Origin: JAEUPI01 sp046348365
Lineage (GTDB): Bacteria; Pseudomonadota; Gammaproteobacteria; Burkholderiales; Burkholderiaceae_C
Length of the DNA: 64,000 nt
Reading direction: 5' to 3'
NCBI GenBank assembly: GCA_046348365.1
Contig: JAXMEL010000004.1
Span: forward strand, 372,001 to 436,000
In this document: positions 50,879 through 59,290 of the stretch, one piece after another
How the letters are laid out: each line of letters begins with the position of its first letter
How positions within the stretch are numbered: position 1 is the stretch's first letter
Notes under the pieces: generated by a model
Databases searched by the model: none
Seen by the model: the letters and a program-made list of their open reading frames with translations, nothing else
What the model was told of the DNA's origin: nothing
Translations under genes and position numbers: made by a program

Positions 50879-52849
50879 TCAGAAGTGCGCGCTGAGCTCG
50901 ACGCGCAGGCTGCGGCCGTCCTGCTCGAGGCTGTCCTGCCAGTTGTTGCGCGAGCCGGGCTGTTCGTAGCGGTGGTCGAACAGGTTGTGGATGCCCACCG
51001 ACAGCTCGAGCCCGTGGGCCAGGCGCTCGGCGAGCAGGTTGAGGTTCGAGAGCGCATAGCCGCCGGTGCGCTCGCCCGCCAGCGTGCGGCGAGCGCTGCA
51101 GACCTGCAGCTCGTAGCCCAGGCGCAGGCCCGCGACGCCCAGCGGCGTCGCGAGGTTGAGCTTGCCCAGCCGCTCGGGCGAGTTGGCGAGCGCGTTGCCG
51201 TCCTGGTGGCGCGCGTGCTGCCAGGTCACGCTGCCGCGCAGGCGGCCGCCCCAGTCCCAGGTCTTGTCGGCCGAAAGCTCCACGCCGTGGGCCGTCACGT
51301 TCTGGCCGTTCTGGAACTGCGGCATCCCGCTCACCGGGTCGAGGCCCTGGGTGACGAGGCCATGCATGGTCCAGCGGTACACCGCGCCGCGCAGCAGCAG
51401 ATCGCGGCTGGCGCGCAGGTCGGCCACGAGTTCGGTGGTGTTGATGGTCTCGCCGCGCAGCGCGGGGTTGGCCACCAGCGTCACGCCGTCGTCGAAGTCA
51501 TGCTCGTAGACGTTGGGCGCGCGATGCGCGCGGCCGTAGAGCGCCTTGAGGTTGAGGCCCGGGTCGGCCTGCCAGACGAGCGCCGCGCGCGGGCTCAGCG
51601 AGCGGCCGATCACGTTGTCGTGGTCGACGCGCAAGCCGAGCGTCGCGCCGACCGTGTCGGTGATCGACCACTGGTCCTGCGCGAACACGCCGCTGCGGCG
51701 GCCCGAGCGGAGGATGGCCACGTCGACCACGTCGGGCGTGGCCTGGCGGTCGTCGTAGTACTGGTCCTGGTGCAGGTTGTCCTGGTGCTCGACGCCGAGC
51801 AGCAGCTTGTGCGACGCCCAGCTCGTGATCAGCAGCCGCGCTTCCACGCCGCGCCAGCTGCTGGAGACGCTGGACACCGTGTCGGCACCCGAGTAGATGG
51901 CCGGCGCTTCGTAGTGTTCGCGGCCGCTGAAGGTGCGCACCGACAACTGCGACTGCTCGCCGAGCCGGGCCTCGTAGTTCAGCTGCGCGAGCACGATGCG
52001 GTCGCGCTGCAGCGCGCCGGGCACGAGCGGATCGCCGAAGTAGGCGGCGGTGGGATCGTCCTTGCTGCGGTTGCCGTGCACCAGCTCGAACGACCACGGG
52101 CCATGCGCCACGCGGCCGAAGAACTCGCGGTCGCGCTCACCGTCGAGCCCGACGGCGACGCCCGAGATGCCGCTGGCACCGTAGCTGAAGAAGCGGTCTT
52201 CGCCGCGCGACTTCATCCCCGAGACCGAGAGCACCACGTCGGTGCCGGTGTCGAGCCGGCGGCCCCAGGTGGCGCGGCCCTCGCGCGGGCCCTGCGGCTG
52301 CTGCGCCGCCAGCGCCAGCTCGGCACCGCCGATGGCCGCACCGCCGCGCGTGACGACGTTGACGACGCCGAACAGCGCGTTCTGCCCGTACACCGCGCCG
52401 CCGGGGCCGGGGATGAACTCGATGCGTTCGATGAGGTCGAGGTCGAGCGGGAAGTCGCGGCCGATGTAGGCCTGGTCGTACACGGCGTCGTTGACGCGGT
52501 TGCCGTTGATCGTGAGCAGCACGCGCGTGTTGAAGTCGCCCGGCACGCTGAAGCCGCGCGTGCCGAGGTAGGCGTACTGGCGGTCGTAGGTGCCGTACAC
52601 GCCGGGCAGGCTGGCCAGCGCCTCGTCGAGCGTGCGCCAGCCGAAGCTCTTGATCTCCTGCCGCGTGATGACGTGCACCGACGCGGCGACTTCGTTCTGG
52701 CGCTGCTCGTACTTCGACGCGCCGACGACCTTCACGTCGAGCAGCTGTTCGAGGCTGAGTGTGGTGAGGTCCGGCGGCGCGGCCTGCGCGACGCCGAGCC
52801 CGGCAGCCGCGACGAGAGCGGCGATGTGGCGAAGGGGCGAGTTGTTCAT
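50879..52849 (-). CDS. TonB-dependent receptor of the YfiR/kinase operon
   Basis: A 656-residue receptor: signal peptide (SPLRHIAALVAAAGLGVAQA), LTTLSLEQLLDVKVVGASK, plug domain (YLGTRGFSVPGDFNTRVLLT, ERIEFIPGPGGAVYGQNALF) and barrel ending in VELSAHF. The LSLEQLLDVKV opening is typical of receptors paired with YfiR and signalling proteins. ATG 52849 is preferred over 52870 because it begins the signal peptide. It is the first gene of a four-gene operon. Confidence 0.93.
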   Translation of the reverse strand: MNNSPLRHIAALVAAAGLGVAQAAPPDLTTLSLEQLLDVKVVGASKYEQRQNEVAASVHVITRQEIKSFGWRTLDEALASLPGVYGTYDRQYAYLGTRGFSVPGDFNTRVLLTINGNRVNDAVYDQAYIGRDFPLDLDLIERIEFIPGPGGAVYGQNALFGVVNVVTRGGAAIGGAELALAAQQPQGPREGRATWGRRLDTGTDVVLSVSGMKSRGEDRFFSYGASGISGVAVGLDGERDREFFGRVAHGPWSFELVHGNRSKDDPTAAYFGDPLVPGALQRDRIVLAQLNYEARLGEQSQLSVRTFSGREHYEAPAIYSGADTVSSVSSSWRGVEARLLITSWASHKLLLGVEHQDNLHQDQYYDDRQATPDVVDVAILRSGRRSGVFAQDQWSITDTVGATLGLRVDHDNVIGRSLSPRAALVWQADPGLNLKALYGRAHRAPNVYEHDFDDGVTLVANPALRGETINTTELVADLRASRDLLLRGAVYRWTMHGLVTQGLDPVSGMPQFQNGQNVTAHGVELSADKTWDWGGRLRGSVTWQHARHQDGNALANSPERLGKLNLATPLGVAGLRLGYELQVCSARRTLAGERTGGYALSNLNLLAERLAHGLELSVGIHNLFDHRYEQPGSRNNWQDSLEQDGRSLRVELSAHF

Positions 52850-53098
52850 CGGCGGCTCGTGGGCAGACACCGGCAGGGGCGAGCCCGCTCTGACGCGGCG
52901 CGTGCCGGCAAGCCGTTGTTTCGTCCGGCGCCTTCGGAACTTGAGGCGATCGCTCGATTCTCGTCGTCAATGCATCAGGATGTGTCATGCGGTGACGAGA
53001 TGTACGCGCCGCTCGCCAACACTTGCCGTGCAAAGCTCACGGCCGCTCCGGGGCAGCGGGCATACTGCGGCCCCCGACATTGCCCCGCCGGAGACCGC

Positions 53099-54100
53099 AT
53101 GCTCTATCGCACCCTCGGCCGCAGCCAGCTGCAGGTGTCCACGCTGTGCCTCGGCACGATGATGTTCGCCGACCAGACGCCCGTCGACGAGGCGCGCGAG
53201 ATCGTCGCGCATGCGCTGGACCACGGCGTGAACTTCATCGACACCGCCGACGTGTATTCCACCGGCAAGGCCGAGGCGATGCTCGGCTCGCTGCTGCAGG
53301 GCAGCCGCGAGCGCTGGGTGATCGCCACCAAGGTGGGCAACAAGATGTCGGAGCGGCCCAACGAGCAGCGCTACTCGCGCAGCTGGATGGCACGCGCCTG
53401 CGAGGCGAGCCTGCGGCGGCTGGGCACCGACCATGTCGACATCTACTACCTGCACCGCGACTTCAACGGCAGCTCGCTGGAGGATCCGCTGCGCGCGATC
53501 GACGACCTGCTGCGCGCCGGCAAGATCCGCTACTGGGGCTTGAGCAACTTTCGCGGCTGGCGCATCGCCGAGGCGGTGCACCTGGCGCGCGCGATGAACA
53601 TCGCGCCACCGGTGGTGTGCCAGCCGTACTACAACCTGCTCAACCGCCAGCCCGAGGTCGAGGTGCTGCCGGCCTGCGCCAGCCTGGGCCTGGGCGCGGT
53701 GCCCTACAGCCCGATCGCACGCGGCGTGCTCACCGGCAAGTACGCGCCGGGTGCCAAGCCGGCCGCGGGCACGCGCGCCGGCCGCGCCGACACGCGCATC
53801 ATGCAGACCGAGTTCCGCGACGAATCACTGCGCATCGCGCAGCGCCTGAAGGAGCATTGCGCCGCGAAGGGCGTGGCGCTGCAGCACTTCGCCAGCGCCT
53901 GGGTGCTCGCGCATCGCGCGGTGAGCTCGGTGATCGCCGGGCCGCGCACGCTGGCGCAGTGGCAGGACTACTTCGGCGCGCTCGAATGCGCCATCACCGC
54001 CGACGACGAGGCGCTGGTCGATTCGCTCGTCGCGCCGGGGCACCCGTCGACGCCGGGGTACAACGACCCGGCGTATCCGCTGGAGTCGCGCACGCGTTAG
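53099..54100 (+). CDS. Aldo/keto reductase
   Basis: A 333-residue NADPH-dependent TIM-barrel reductase. Catalytic residues are visible: Asp and Tyr in NFIDTADVYSTGKAE, Lys in IATKVGNKM, and His in IYYLHRDFNG. GLSNFRGWRI and VPYSPIARGVLTGKY mark the YajO/YhdN-like AKR group; LAHRAVSSVIAGPRTLAQW completes the cofactor site. Its stop codon overlaps that of the convergent hypothetical gene (TTAG). Confidence 0.93.
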   Translation: MLYRTLGRSQLQVSTLCLGTMMFADQTPVDEAREIVAHALDHGVNFIDTADVYSTGKAEAMLGSLLQGSRERWVIATKVGNKMSERPNEQRYSRSWMARACEASLRRLGTDHVDIYYLHRDFNGSSLEDPLRAIDDLLRAGKIRYWGLSNFRGWRIAEAVHLARAMNIAPPVVCQPYYNLLNRQPEVEVLPACASLGLGAVPYSPIARGVLTGKYAPGAKPAAGTRAGRADTRIMQTEFRDESLRIAQRLKEHCAAKGVALQHFASAWVLAHRAVSSVIAGPRTLAQWQDYFGALECAITADDEALVDSLVAPGHPSTPGYNDPAYPLESRTR

Positions 54101-54750
54101 CCGGGGGCCGACGCCGCCGACGCCGCCGACGCCGCCGACGCCGCGCTCGCCGGGCGCGCGCGGATGCACGACCACAGCATGCGGCTCGACAGCACGCGCA
54201 GCTCAGGCGGCTCCTTGGGCGCATAGACCGCCTCGGCCACGCCGTTGAGCAGCGCCATCGGGTACACCTCGCGCGGCTTCAGCCGCGCCGAGGTGCGCGA
54301 GATCGCTTCCTGCCGCACGAGGCCCTGCGTGCGGTCGGCATGCAGGTAGTAGGCCACGTCGGTGCGCGCCAGGCACAAGCCCACCTGGCTCTTCGGCGCG
54401 CCGACGGCGATGGCGTTGGCCACCGCACACTGCACCAGCACGTCGGCCGCGAACTCGGCGTGGTGCTGCAGCTTGCCGGCATCGGCGAGGCGGAACAGCG
54501 ATTCGGCCGCGTCGCGGCCCCAGGGGTTGTCCTTCACCAGCTCGCGCACGGCAGCCTTGTCGCGGCCATTGCCGAGATAGGTGCGCGCCAGGCCCATCGC
54601 CGCGAAGGTGCGTGCATCGCAGAGCTGGAAGGCCCGCTGCGCGCCGGCCGCCGGCGCGGCAGGTGTCGAGGCGGCCACCTGCGCCGCTGCGGGCTGTGCC
54701 GCGGCGACCATCACGCACGGCAGCCACGGGGCAATGAAGCGGCGGAGCAT
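54097..54750 (-). CDS. Exported hypothetical protein with Ala/Ser repeat tail
   Basis: A 217-residue protein with an export signal (RRFIAPWLPCVMVAAAQPAAA). The body, LCDARTFAAMGLARTYLGN ... LVQCAVANAIAVGAPKSQVGLC, is not recognised. It ends in a run of AAS triplets encoded by a GACGCCGCC-type simple repeat (about 54106-54145), which can change length by slippage. ATG 54750 is chosen at the start of the signal. Confidence 0.62.
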   Translation of the reverse strand: MLRRFIAPWLPCVMVAAAQPAAAQVAASTPAAPAAGAQRAFQLCDARTFAAMGLARTYLGNGRDKAAVRELVKDNPWGRDAAESLFRLADAGKLQHHAEFAADVLVQCAVANAIAVGAPKSQVGLCLARTDVAYYLHADRTQGLVRQEAISRTSARLKPREVYPMALLNGVAEAVYAPKEPPELRVLSSRMLWSCIRARPASAASAASAASAASAPG

Positions 54751-54989
54751 CGATGCGGGCCTGCGGCAAGCGTGGAACACCAGCGCATTGTGCCGCTCGC
54801 CGCCGTGGATCGTCGCCCATACGCGACAGTGCTCGGCCTCCGATGCGGCCGTGTGCGCGCGGCCTGTCAACCGCCCGACTGCCTCGCGCGTGAAGTGCGG
54901 TGGGTCGAGCGCAGTTGGGCTTTCGTGAGGGAGGCACCCCGGCGCCAGGCTTCAGTTACGTTTTCATCAACCTCAGCAAGAGAACCCAC

Positions 54990-55175
54990 ATGACCAAGAC
55001 CCTGACCGCCCTGATGTTCGCGATCGCCGCTGCCGTGGCGATCCCTGCCCACGCTGCGGCGCCGACCGACGGCGCCCCGACGGCCAAGACCGCCGAGCCG
55101 GCGAAGAAGGAAGCCAAGAAGAAGCACAAGAAGGCCGTCAAGGCCAAGGCTGCCGACAAGGCCGCCAGCAAGTAA
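54990..55175 (+). CDS. Small exported Lys/Ala-rich protein
   Basis: A 61-residue protein: signal peptide MTKTLTALMFAIAAAVAIPA followed by a mature peptide of about 38 residues, nearly all Ala, Lys, Pro and Thr, with KKEAKKKHKKAVKAK. It resembles acid-shock (Asr)-like or other basic periplasmic peptides in composition only. A strong terminator follows, suggesting a well-expressed single-gene unit. Confidence 0.72.
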   Translation: MTKTLTALMFAIAAAVAIPAHAAAPTDGAPTAKTAEPAKKEAKKKHKKAVKAKAADKAASK

Positions 55176-55224
55176 GTTCCGCTTCGGTGCGCCGCCGTCC
55201 ACGGGCGGCGGCGACGCCCAAGAC

Positions 55225-55254
55225 AAAAGGCAGGCGCTGCGCGCCTGCCTTTTT
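55225..55254. terminator. Bidirectional Rho-independent terminator
   Basis: A 13-pair stem (AAAAGGCAGGCGC with its complement GCGCCTGCCTTTT) closes on a three-base loop. With the A run on one side and the T run on the other it works on both strands, ending the small Lys-rich gene and the convergent membrane-protein gene. Confidence 0.92.
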
Positions 55255-55283
55255 CGTTGCTGCCCGCGTTCGTGCGGCCGCGC

Positions 55284-55640
55284 TCAGATCGTCGGCCGGT
55301 CGCGCATGCGCTCGCCGCCGGCGTGCAGGAAGCGCTGCACGAAGGCGCGCGTGGGCTCCGGGCGATGCGCGTCGCCGGCGATCGTCGCCAGCGTGGCCGG
55401 CGTGCGCCACGCGAGGTGGGCTTCGACGTATTCCTCGTTGTAGCGGTCGATCGTGATCTGGTAGTCGTGCATCTCGTAGACCACCCACAGCGTGCAGGCC
55501 ACGAAGATCGCGAAGCCGGTGTCGGCGTCGATCACGCGGGTCACGATCGCGGCAAAGGCGATCAGCACGAACAGGGGTGCGAGGCCCACGGCGAGCGACG
55601 CGCGCTGGTCGCTGGGCGGTTGATAGTCGGGCAGCTGCAT
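55284..55640 (-). CDS. Small membrane protein of unknown function
   Basis: A 118-residue protein with two membrane helices (ASLAVGLAPLFVLIAFAAIV and TGFAIFVACTLWVVYEM) and a hydrophilic, Arg-rich C-terminus. No family is recognised. It shares the bidirectional terminator with the convergent small exported gene. Confidence 0.7.
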   Translation of the reverse strand: MQLPDYQPPSDQRASLAVGLAPLFVLIAFAAIVTRVIDADTGFAIFVACTLWVVYEMHDYQITIDRYNEEYVEAHLAWRTPATLATIAGDAHRPEPTRAFVQRFLHAGGERMRDRPTI

Positions 55641-55745
55641 GAGGCCGACGTTAATCCCGCCGCGCGCGATCAGCGCCCGGAATAGCGGCGGCGATCGCGC
55701 CGAATTACCGCTTTCGCCGCGAAGCGCGCGGCGGCCGCCCGAGAC

Positions 55746-56438
55746 TCATGGCGTCGATCCCGCGAGCGCCATGCGCCGCCGGATCTGCGCCAGCGCGGCC
55801 GAGTCGCCGGCGGCCTCGGCGCGCTGCGCCTGCACGCCGAGCCAGGCCAGCAGCGGGCGCCGCCAGCCCTGCGCCGATGCGGTGTCGACCGCCAGCGTCA
55901 GCAACTCCGGGTTCGCGCGGCGCGTGCGCAGCGCCACCGCGGCACCGACCAAGCGTGCCAGCGGATCGTCGATGCCGCGCACCGCGGCCAGTGCTGCCTC
56001 GGGCGTCGCGGCACGCGCCACCGCGCGATGGTGCTCGGGCAGGGCGTCGGCCTCGGCCGCCGTGGGCTCGGCGGCGAGGTATGCGGCATAGGCGCGCTCG
56101 GGCGGCGCCGCATCGGCGCGCACCGCCTCGAAACCCGCGCAGGGCTCGACCTGCAGACTCGCGGCATGCGCCGCGCAGCGCATCAGCTCGGCACGCGCCA
56201 GCAGGTCAGGGCGCCCGGTGCTCGCGATCTCGCGGCGGGCGCGTTCGAACTCGCTCGCCGCCAGCGCCGCATTGCCCTGCAGGTAGGCCGTGTTGGCATG
56301 CGCGATGGCGCCTTGCGCGTTGGCACGCCAGTCGGGCGGCGGCGGCGACGTCGAGCACGCCGCGAGCGCGGCCGCGGCACAGAGCACCCAGCGGTGCGCA
56401 GCGCATCGTTGCAGTGGCGTGCGTTGGCGTCGGCTCAT
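55746..56438 (-). CDS. Lipoprotein of second MCE system
   Basis: A 230-residue lipoprotein (lipobox VLCAAAALAAC-ST), then alpha-helical, TPR-like: AHANTAYLQGNAALAASEFERARREI. Start ATG overlaps the MCE gene stop as ATGA, so the two are coupled. It occupies the place where a PqiC-like lipoprotein would be expected, but it does not look like PqiC. Probably a periplasmic partner of the MCE protein. Confidence 0.75.
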   Translation of the reverse strand: MSRRQRTPLQRCAAHRWVLCAAAALAACSTSPPPPDWRANAQGAIAHANTAYLQGNAALAASEFERARREIASTGRPDLLARAELMRCAAHAASLQVEPCAGFEAVRADAAPPERAYAAYLAAEPTAAEADALPEHHRAVARAATPEAALAAVRGIDDPLARLVGAAVALRTRRANPELLTLAVDTASAQGWRRPLLAWLGVQAQRAEAAGDSAALAQIRRRMALAGSTP

Positions 56439-57415
56439 GGCAGCTTCAACTCGGTGTCGCGCGCGAACGGCCACTTGCGGTTGATCTCGCCGACGAGCTG
56501 CTCGACCTTGCGCAGGCTGGCCTCGACGTCGGCGCGCAGCGCGCCGAGGTCGGTGGTCGCCACCTTGGCGTTGCCGGCGACGGCCTGCGCGTCTTCGAGC
56601 AGCTTGTCGACGCGCTGCAGCGTGCCGCGCGCATCGCCCAGCAGCGCCTTCAGCTGCAGCACGGCCTCGCGGCTCTCGCCGACCACGCCACGCTCGCCGA
56701 GCAGCTGGGTGTCGGCCTTGGCGATCATCGCATCGGTGCGCGCCACCGCGCCGTCGATGCGCGCCAGCAGTGCGTTGGTGCGGTCCAGCGCGGAGGCGAC
56801 CTTCTTCGCGTCGCGCTCGTTGCCGAACAGCACGCCGAGCGCGCCCTGCGGGCCGTTCAGCCGCTCGGTCGCCGTCTGCACCTGGGCCAGGCTGGCGCGC
56901 AGCGACGAATCGGCCGCTGACAGCGCGGTGAGGTTCTGCACCAGGTCGCGCGTCGAGGCGACCAGTTTGGGGATCTCCTCCGACGAGTCGCCGCGCAGCA
57001 CGCTGCGCACCGCGCCGTCGGGCAGCGGCGCGTCGGTCGGGATGCCGCTGTAGGCACGGATCGCCGTGCCGCCGACCAGCCCGCGCACCAGCGTGAACAC
57101 GCTGCTGGCGCGCAGCCAGTGCGCATCCTTCTTCGACACGTCGACCACGATGTGCGCCTTGCCGTCGTCGCCCAGCTCGATGCGGCGCACGCGGCCGATC
57201 GGGAATCCCGAGAAGGTGAGATCCATGCCGACGCTGACGCCTTCGCTGTCCTCGGCCACCAGCACGAGGCGCTGCGTCGGCTCGAAGGCGCCGCGCGCGT
57301 ACATCAGGTACAGCACCGAGCCGACCACCAGCAGCGCCAGCAGCCCGAGCAGCAGCGAGGCCTTCAGCTCGGCGTGCGGCACCTTCGGGTCGAGGTCGGG
57401 GCGATCGTCGGCCAT
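56435..57415 (-). CDS. MCE (MlaD-family) protein, second system
   Basis: A 326-residue protein with an N-terminal membrane helix (SLLLGLLALLVVGSVLYLMY), an MCE domain (GVSVGMDLTFSGFPIGRVRR, RGLVGGTAIRAYSG) and a long helical C-terminal region (about 155-310). It should bind lipids in the periplasm and work with the permease encoded 10 bases upstream. Confidence 0.9.
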   Translation of the reverse strand: MADDRPDLDPKVPHAELKASLLLGLLALLVVGSVLYLMYARGAFEPTQRLVLVAEDSEGVSVGMDLTFSGFPIGRVRRIELGDDGKAHIVVDVSKKDAHWLRASSVFTLVRGLVGGTAIRAYSGIPTDAPLPDGAVRSVLRGDSSEEIPKLVASTRDLVQNLTALSAADSSLRASLAQVQTATERLNGPQGALGVLFGNERDAKKVASALDRTNALLARIDGAVARTDAMIAKADTQLLGERGVVGESREAVLQLKALLGDARGTLQRVDKLLEDAQAVAGNAKVATTDLGALRADVEASLRKVEQLVGEINRKWPFARDTELKLP

Positions 57416-57425
57416 GCGCGCGGCC

Positions 57426-58229
57426 TCAGGAGTAGTTGGCCGCCAGCGATGCGGCCTCGATCAGCAGCAGCAGCGCGAACATGCGCACCAGCGCGCGCAC
57501 CTCGGCGCTGGCGCGCGAGCGCGAGGGCGCTGCGTCGATCAGCGCCGAGGCCACCGGGATCATCGACACCACCAGCGCGAACAGCAGCGTCTTGACCGCG
57601 AACACTACCGTCAGCGCCGGATCGAACACATGGCCGACGGTGCGCGTGTAGTTGGTGAAGCCCCACGGCGTGGGGCCGTAGACCACCAGATAGGCCAGCA
57701 GCAGCGACACCACGCAGCTGAGCCCGGCCAGCAGCGCGACGCCGAGCACGCCGGCCAGCATGCGCGGCAGCACCTCGTGGCGCAGCGGCTCGATGCCGCG
57801 CCGCCGCAGCGCCTCGAAGGCGCCGCCGCGGCGCAGCGCGGTGATCTCGGCGCCGTTGGGGATGGTGCAGCGCACGGCCACGAACAGCGCCGCGGTGAGC
57901 GGTATCAGCTCGAGCACCAGCACCCGCACCACCATCTCCAGCGAGTAGCGCGACAAGCCGTAGCCGAGCGCGGTGACGTAGACGATGCGGATCAGCACCA
58001 GGCTGACCAGCGCCGTGAGCAGCGTGAACCAGCCGAGCATCGGCAGCGTGTCGACCACCACGTTGCGCGCCAGCGCGCCGCGATGCTCGCGGGCATAGCT
58101 CGACGGCGACAGCGCGAGCACGCCGATCAGCGCGCTGACGTGGATCGCGCGCCACCAGCCGCGCAGCCATTGCGCCACGATGCGCGGCACTCCGGCGCCG
58201 ACGACGTGCCCGGCTGCTCTGGCGGTCAT
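57426..58229 (-). CDS. MlaE-family permease, second system (no STAS, no ATPase nearby)
   Basis: A 267-residue permease with five or six hydrophobic segments. Its coupling region, GAEITALRRGGAFEALRRRG, aligns with the T-E-x-I-D-A-L-R-x-x-G of MlaE but is more degenerate. It has no N-terminal STAS domain. No ATPase gene is in this operon. The start overlaps the stop of the flavin oxidoreductase gene (ATGA). Confidence 0.85.
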   Translation of the reverse strand: MTARAAGHVVGAGVPRIVAQWLRGWWRAIHVSALIGVLALSPSSYAREHRGALARNVVVDTLPMLGWFTLLTALVSLVLIRIVYVTALGYGLSRYSLEMVVRVLVLELIPLTAALFVAVRCTIPNGAEITALRRGGAFEALRRRGIEPLRHEVLPRMLAGVLGVALLAGLSCVVSLLLAYLVVYGPTPWGFTNYTRTVGHVFDPALTVVFAVKTLLFALVVSMIPVASALIDAAPSRSRASAEVRALVRMFALLLLIEAASLAANYS

Positions 58230-59236
58230 GCCGCGATGATAGGCGCCGGCTCGAGCGTCAAGCCGGCCAGCAGCTCGTAGGAGCGCAGCCGCGCCGCATG
58301 GTCGTGGATCGCGCCGGCCACGATCAACTCGTCGGCGTGCGTGCGCGCGATGATGGCCTGCAGCTCGCGGCGCACCTTCTGCGGCCCGCCGCTCGCGGTG
58401 GCGGCCAGCATGCGCATCACGCCGGCGCGCTCGTGCTCGCTCCACAGCGCGTCCATCGTGTCGACCGGCTTCGGCAGCGGCCCGCGCTCGCCGCGCTGCA
58501 TGCCGAGAAAGCGCTGCTCGATCGACGTGAGCAGCCGCGCGCCCTCGGCATCGCTGTCGGCCACCACGACGTTGACGCCGACCATCGCATACGGCTTCGG
58601 CCAGCGCGGCGACGGCCGGTAGGTGGCGCGATAGACCTCGAGCGCCTGCTCCAGCAGGTCGGGCGCGAAGTGCGACGCGAACGAGTACGGCAGCCCGAGG
58701 TAGGCCGCGAGCTGCGCGCCGTAGAGGCTCGAGCCGAGGATCCACACCGGCACCTGCGTGCCGACGCCGGGGATCGCGCGCACGCGCGCGCCGGGCTGCG
58801 GCGGCTCGAGGTAGCCGATCAGCTCGACCACGTCGCGCGGGAAGCCGTCTTCGGCATCGCTCGCCAGGTGGCGGCGCAGCGCGCGCGCCGTCAGCGGGTC
58901 GGTGCCGGGTGCGCGGCCGAGGCCGAGGTCGATGCGGCCGGGGTAGAGCGTGGCCAGCGTGCCGAAGGCCTCGGCGATCACCAGCGGCGCATGGTTGGGC
59001 AGCATGACGCCGCCGGCACCGACGCGGATGGTCTTGGTGCCGCCGGCCACATGCGCGATCAGCACCGCGGTGGCCGAGCTGGCCACGCCGTCGAGGTTGT
59101 GGTGCTCGGCGAGCCAGAAGCGCTGGTAGCCCCAGGCTTCGGCATGGCGTGCCAGGTCGAGGCTGTGCCGCAGCGCCGCCGCGGCATCGCTGCCTTCGAC
59201 GATCGGGGCGAGGTCGAGGATCGAAAGTGGAACCAT
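58226..59236 (-). CDS. LLM-class flavin-dependent oxidoreductase
   Basis: A 336-residue luciferase-like TIM-barrel protein: PLSILDLAPIVEG start, FWLAEHHNLDGVASSATAVL, RVGAGGVMLPNHAPLVIAEA, YPGRIDLGLGRAPGTDPLTA, and PVWILGSSLYGAQLAA. These match the group with MsnO8-like architecture that uses reduced FMN. ATG 59236 is chosen; 59245 and 59248 are also possible. Its stop is ATGA-coupled to the MlaE-like permease. Confidence 0.92.
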   Translation of the reverse strand: MVPLSILDLAPIVEGSDAAAALRHSLDLARHAEAWGYQRFWLAEHHNLDGVASSATAVLIAHVAGGTKTIRVGAGGVMLPNHAPLVIAEAFGTLATLYPGRIDLGLGRAPGTDPLTARALRRHLASDAEDGFPRDVVELIGYLEPPQPGARVRAIPGVGTQVPVWILGSSLYGAQLAAYLGLPYSFASHFAPDLLEQALEVYRATYRPSPRWPKPYAMVGVNVVVADSDAEGARLLTSIEQRFLGMQRGERGPLPKPVDTMDALWSEHERAGVMRMLAATASGGPQKVRRELQAIIARTHADELIVAGAIHDHAARLRSYELLAGLTLEPAPIIAA

Positions 59237-59290
59237 GGCCGCCATCATGCACTGTTCGCGGCGCACTCCGCGGTTGGGCGTCTGCCGGGC

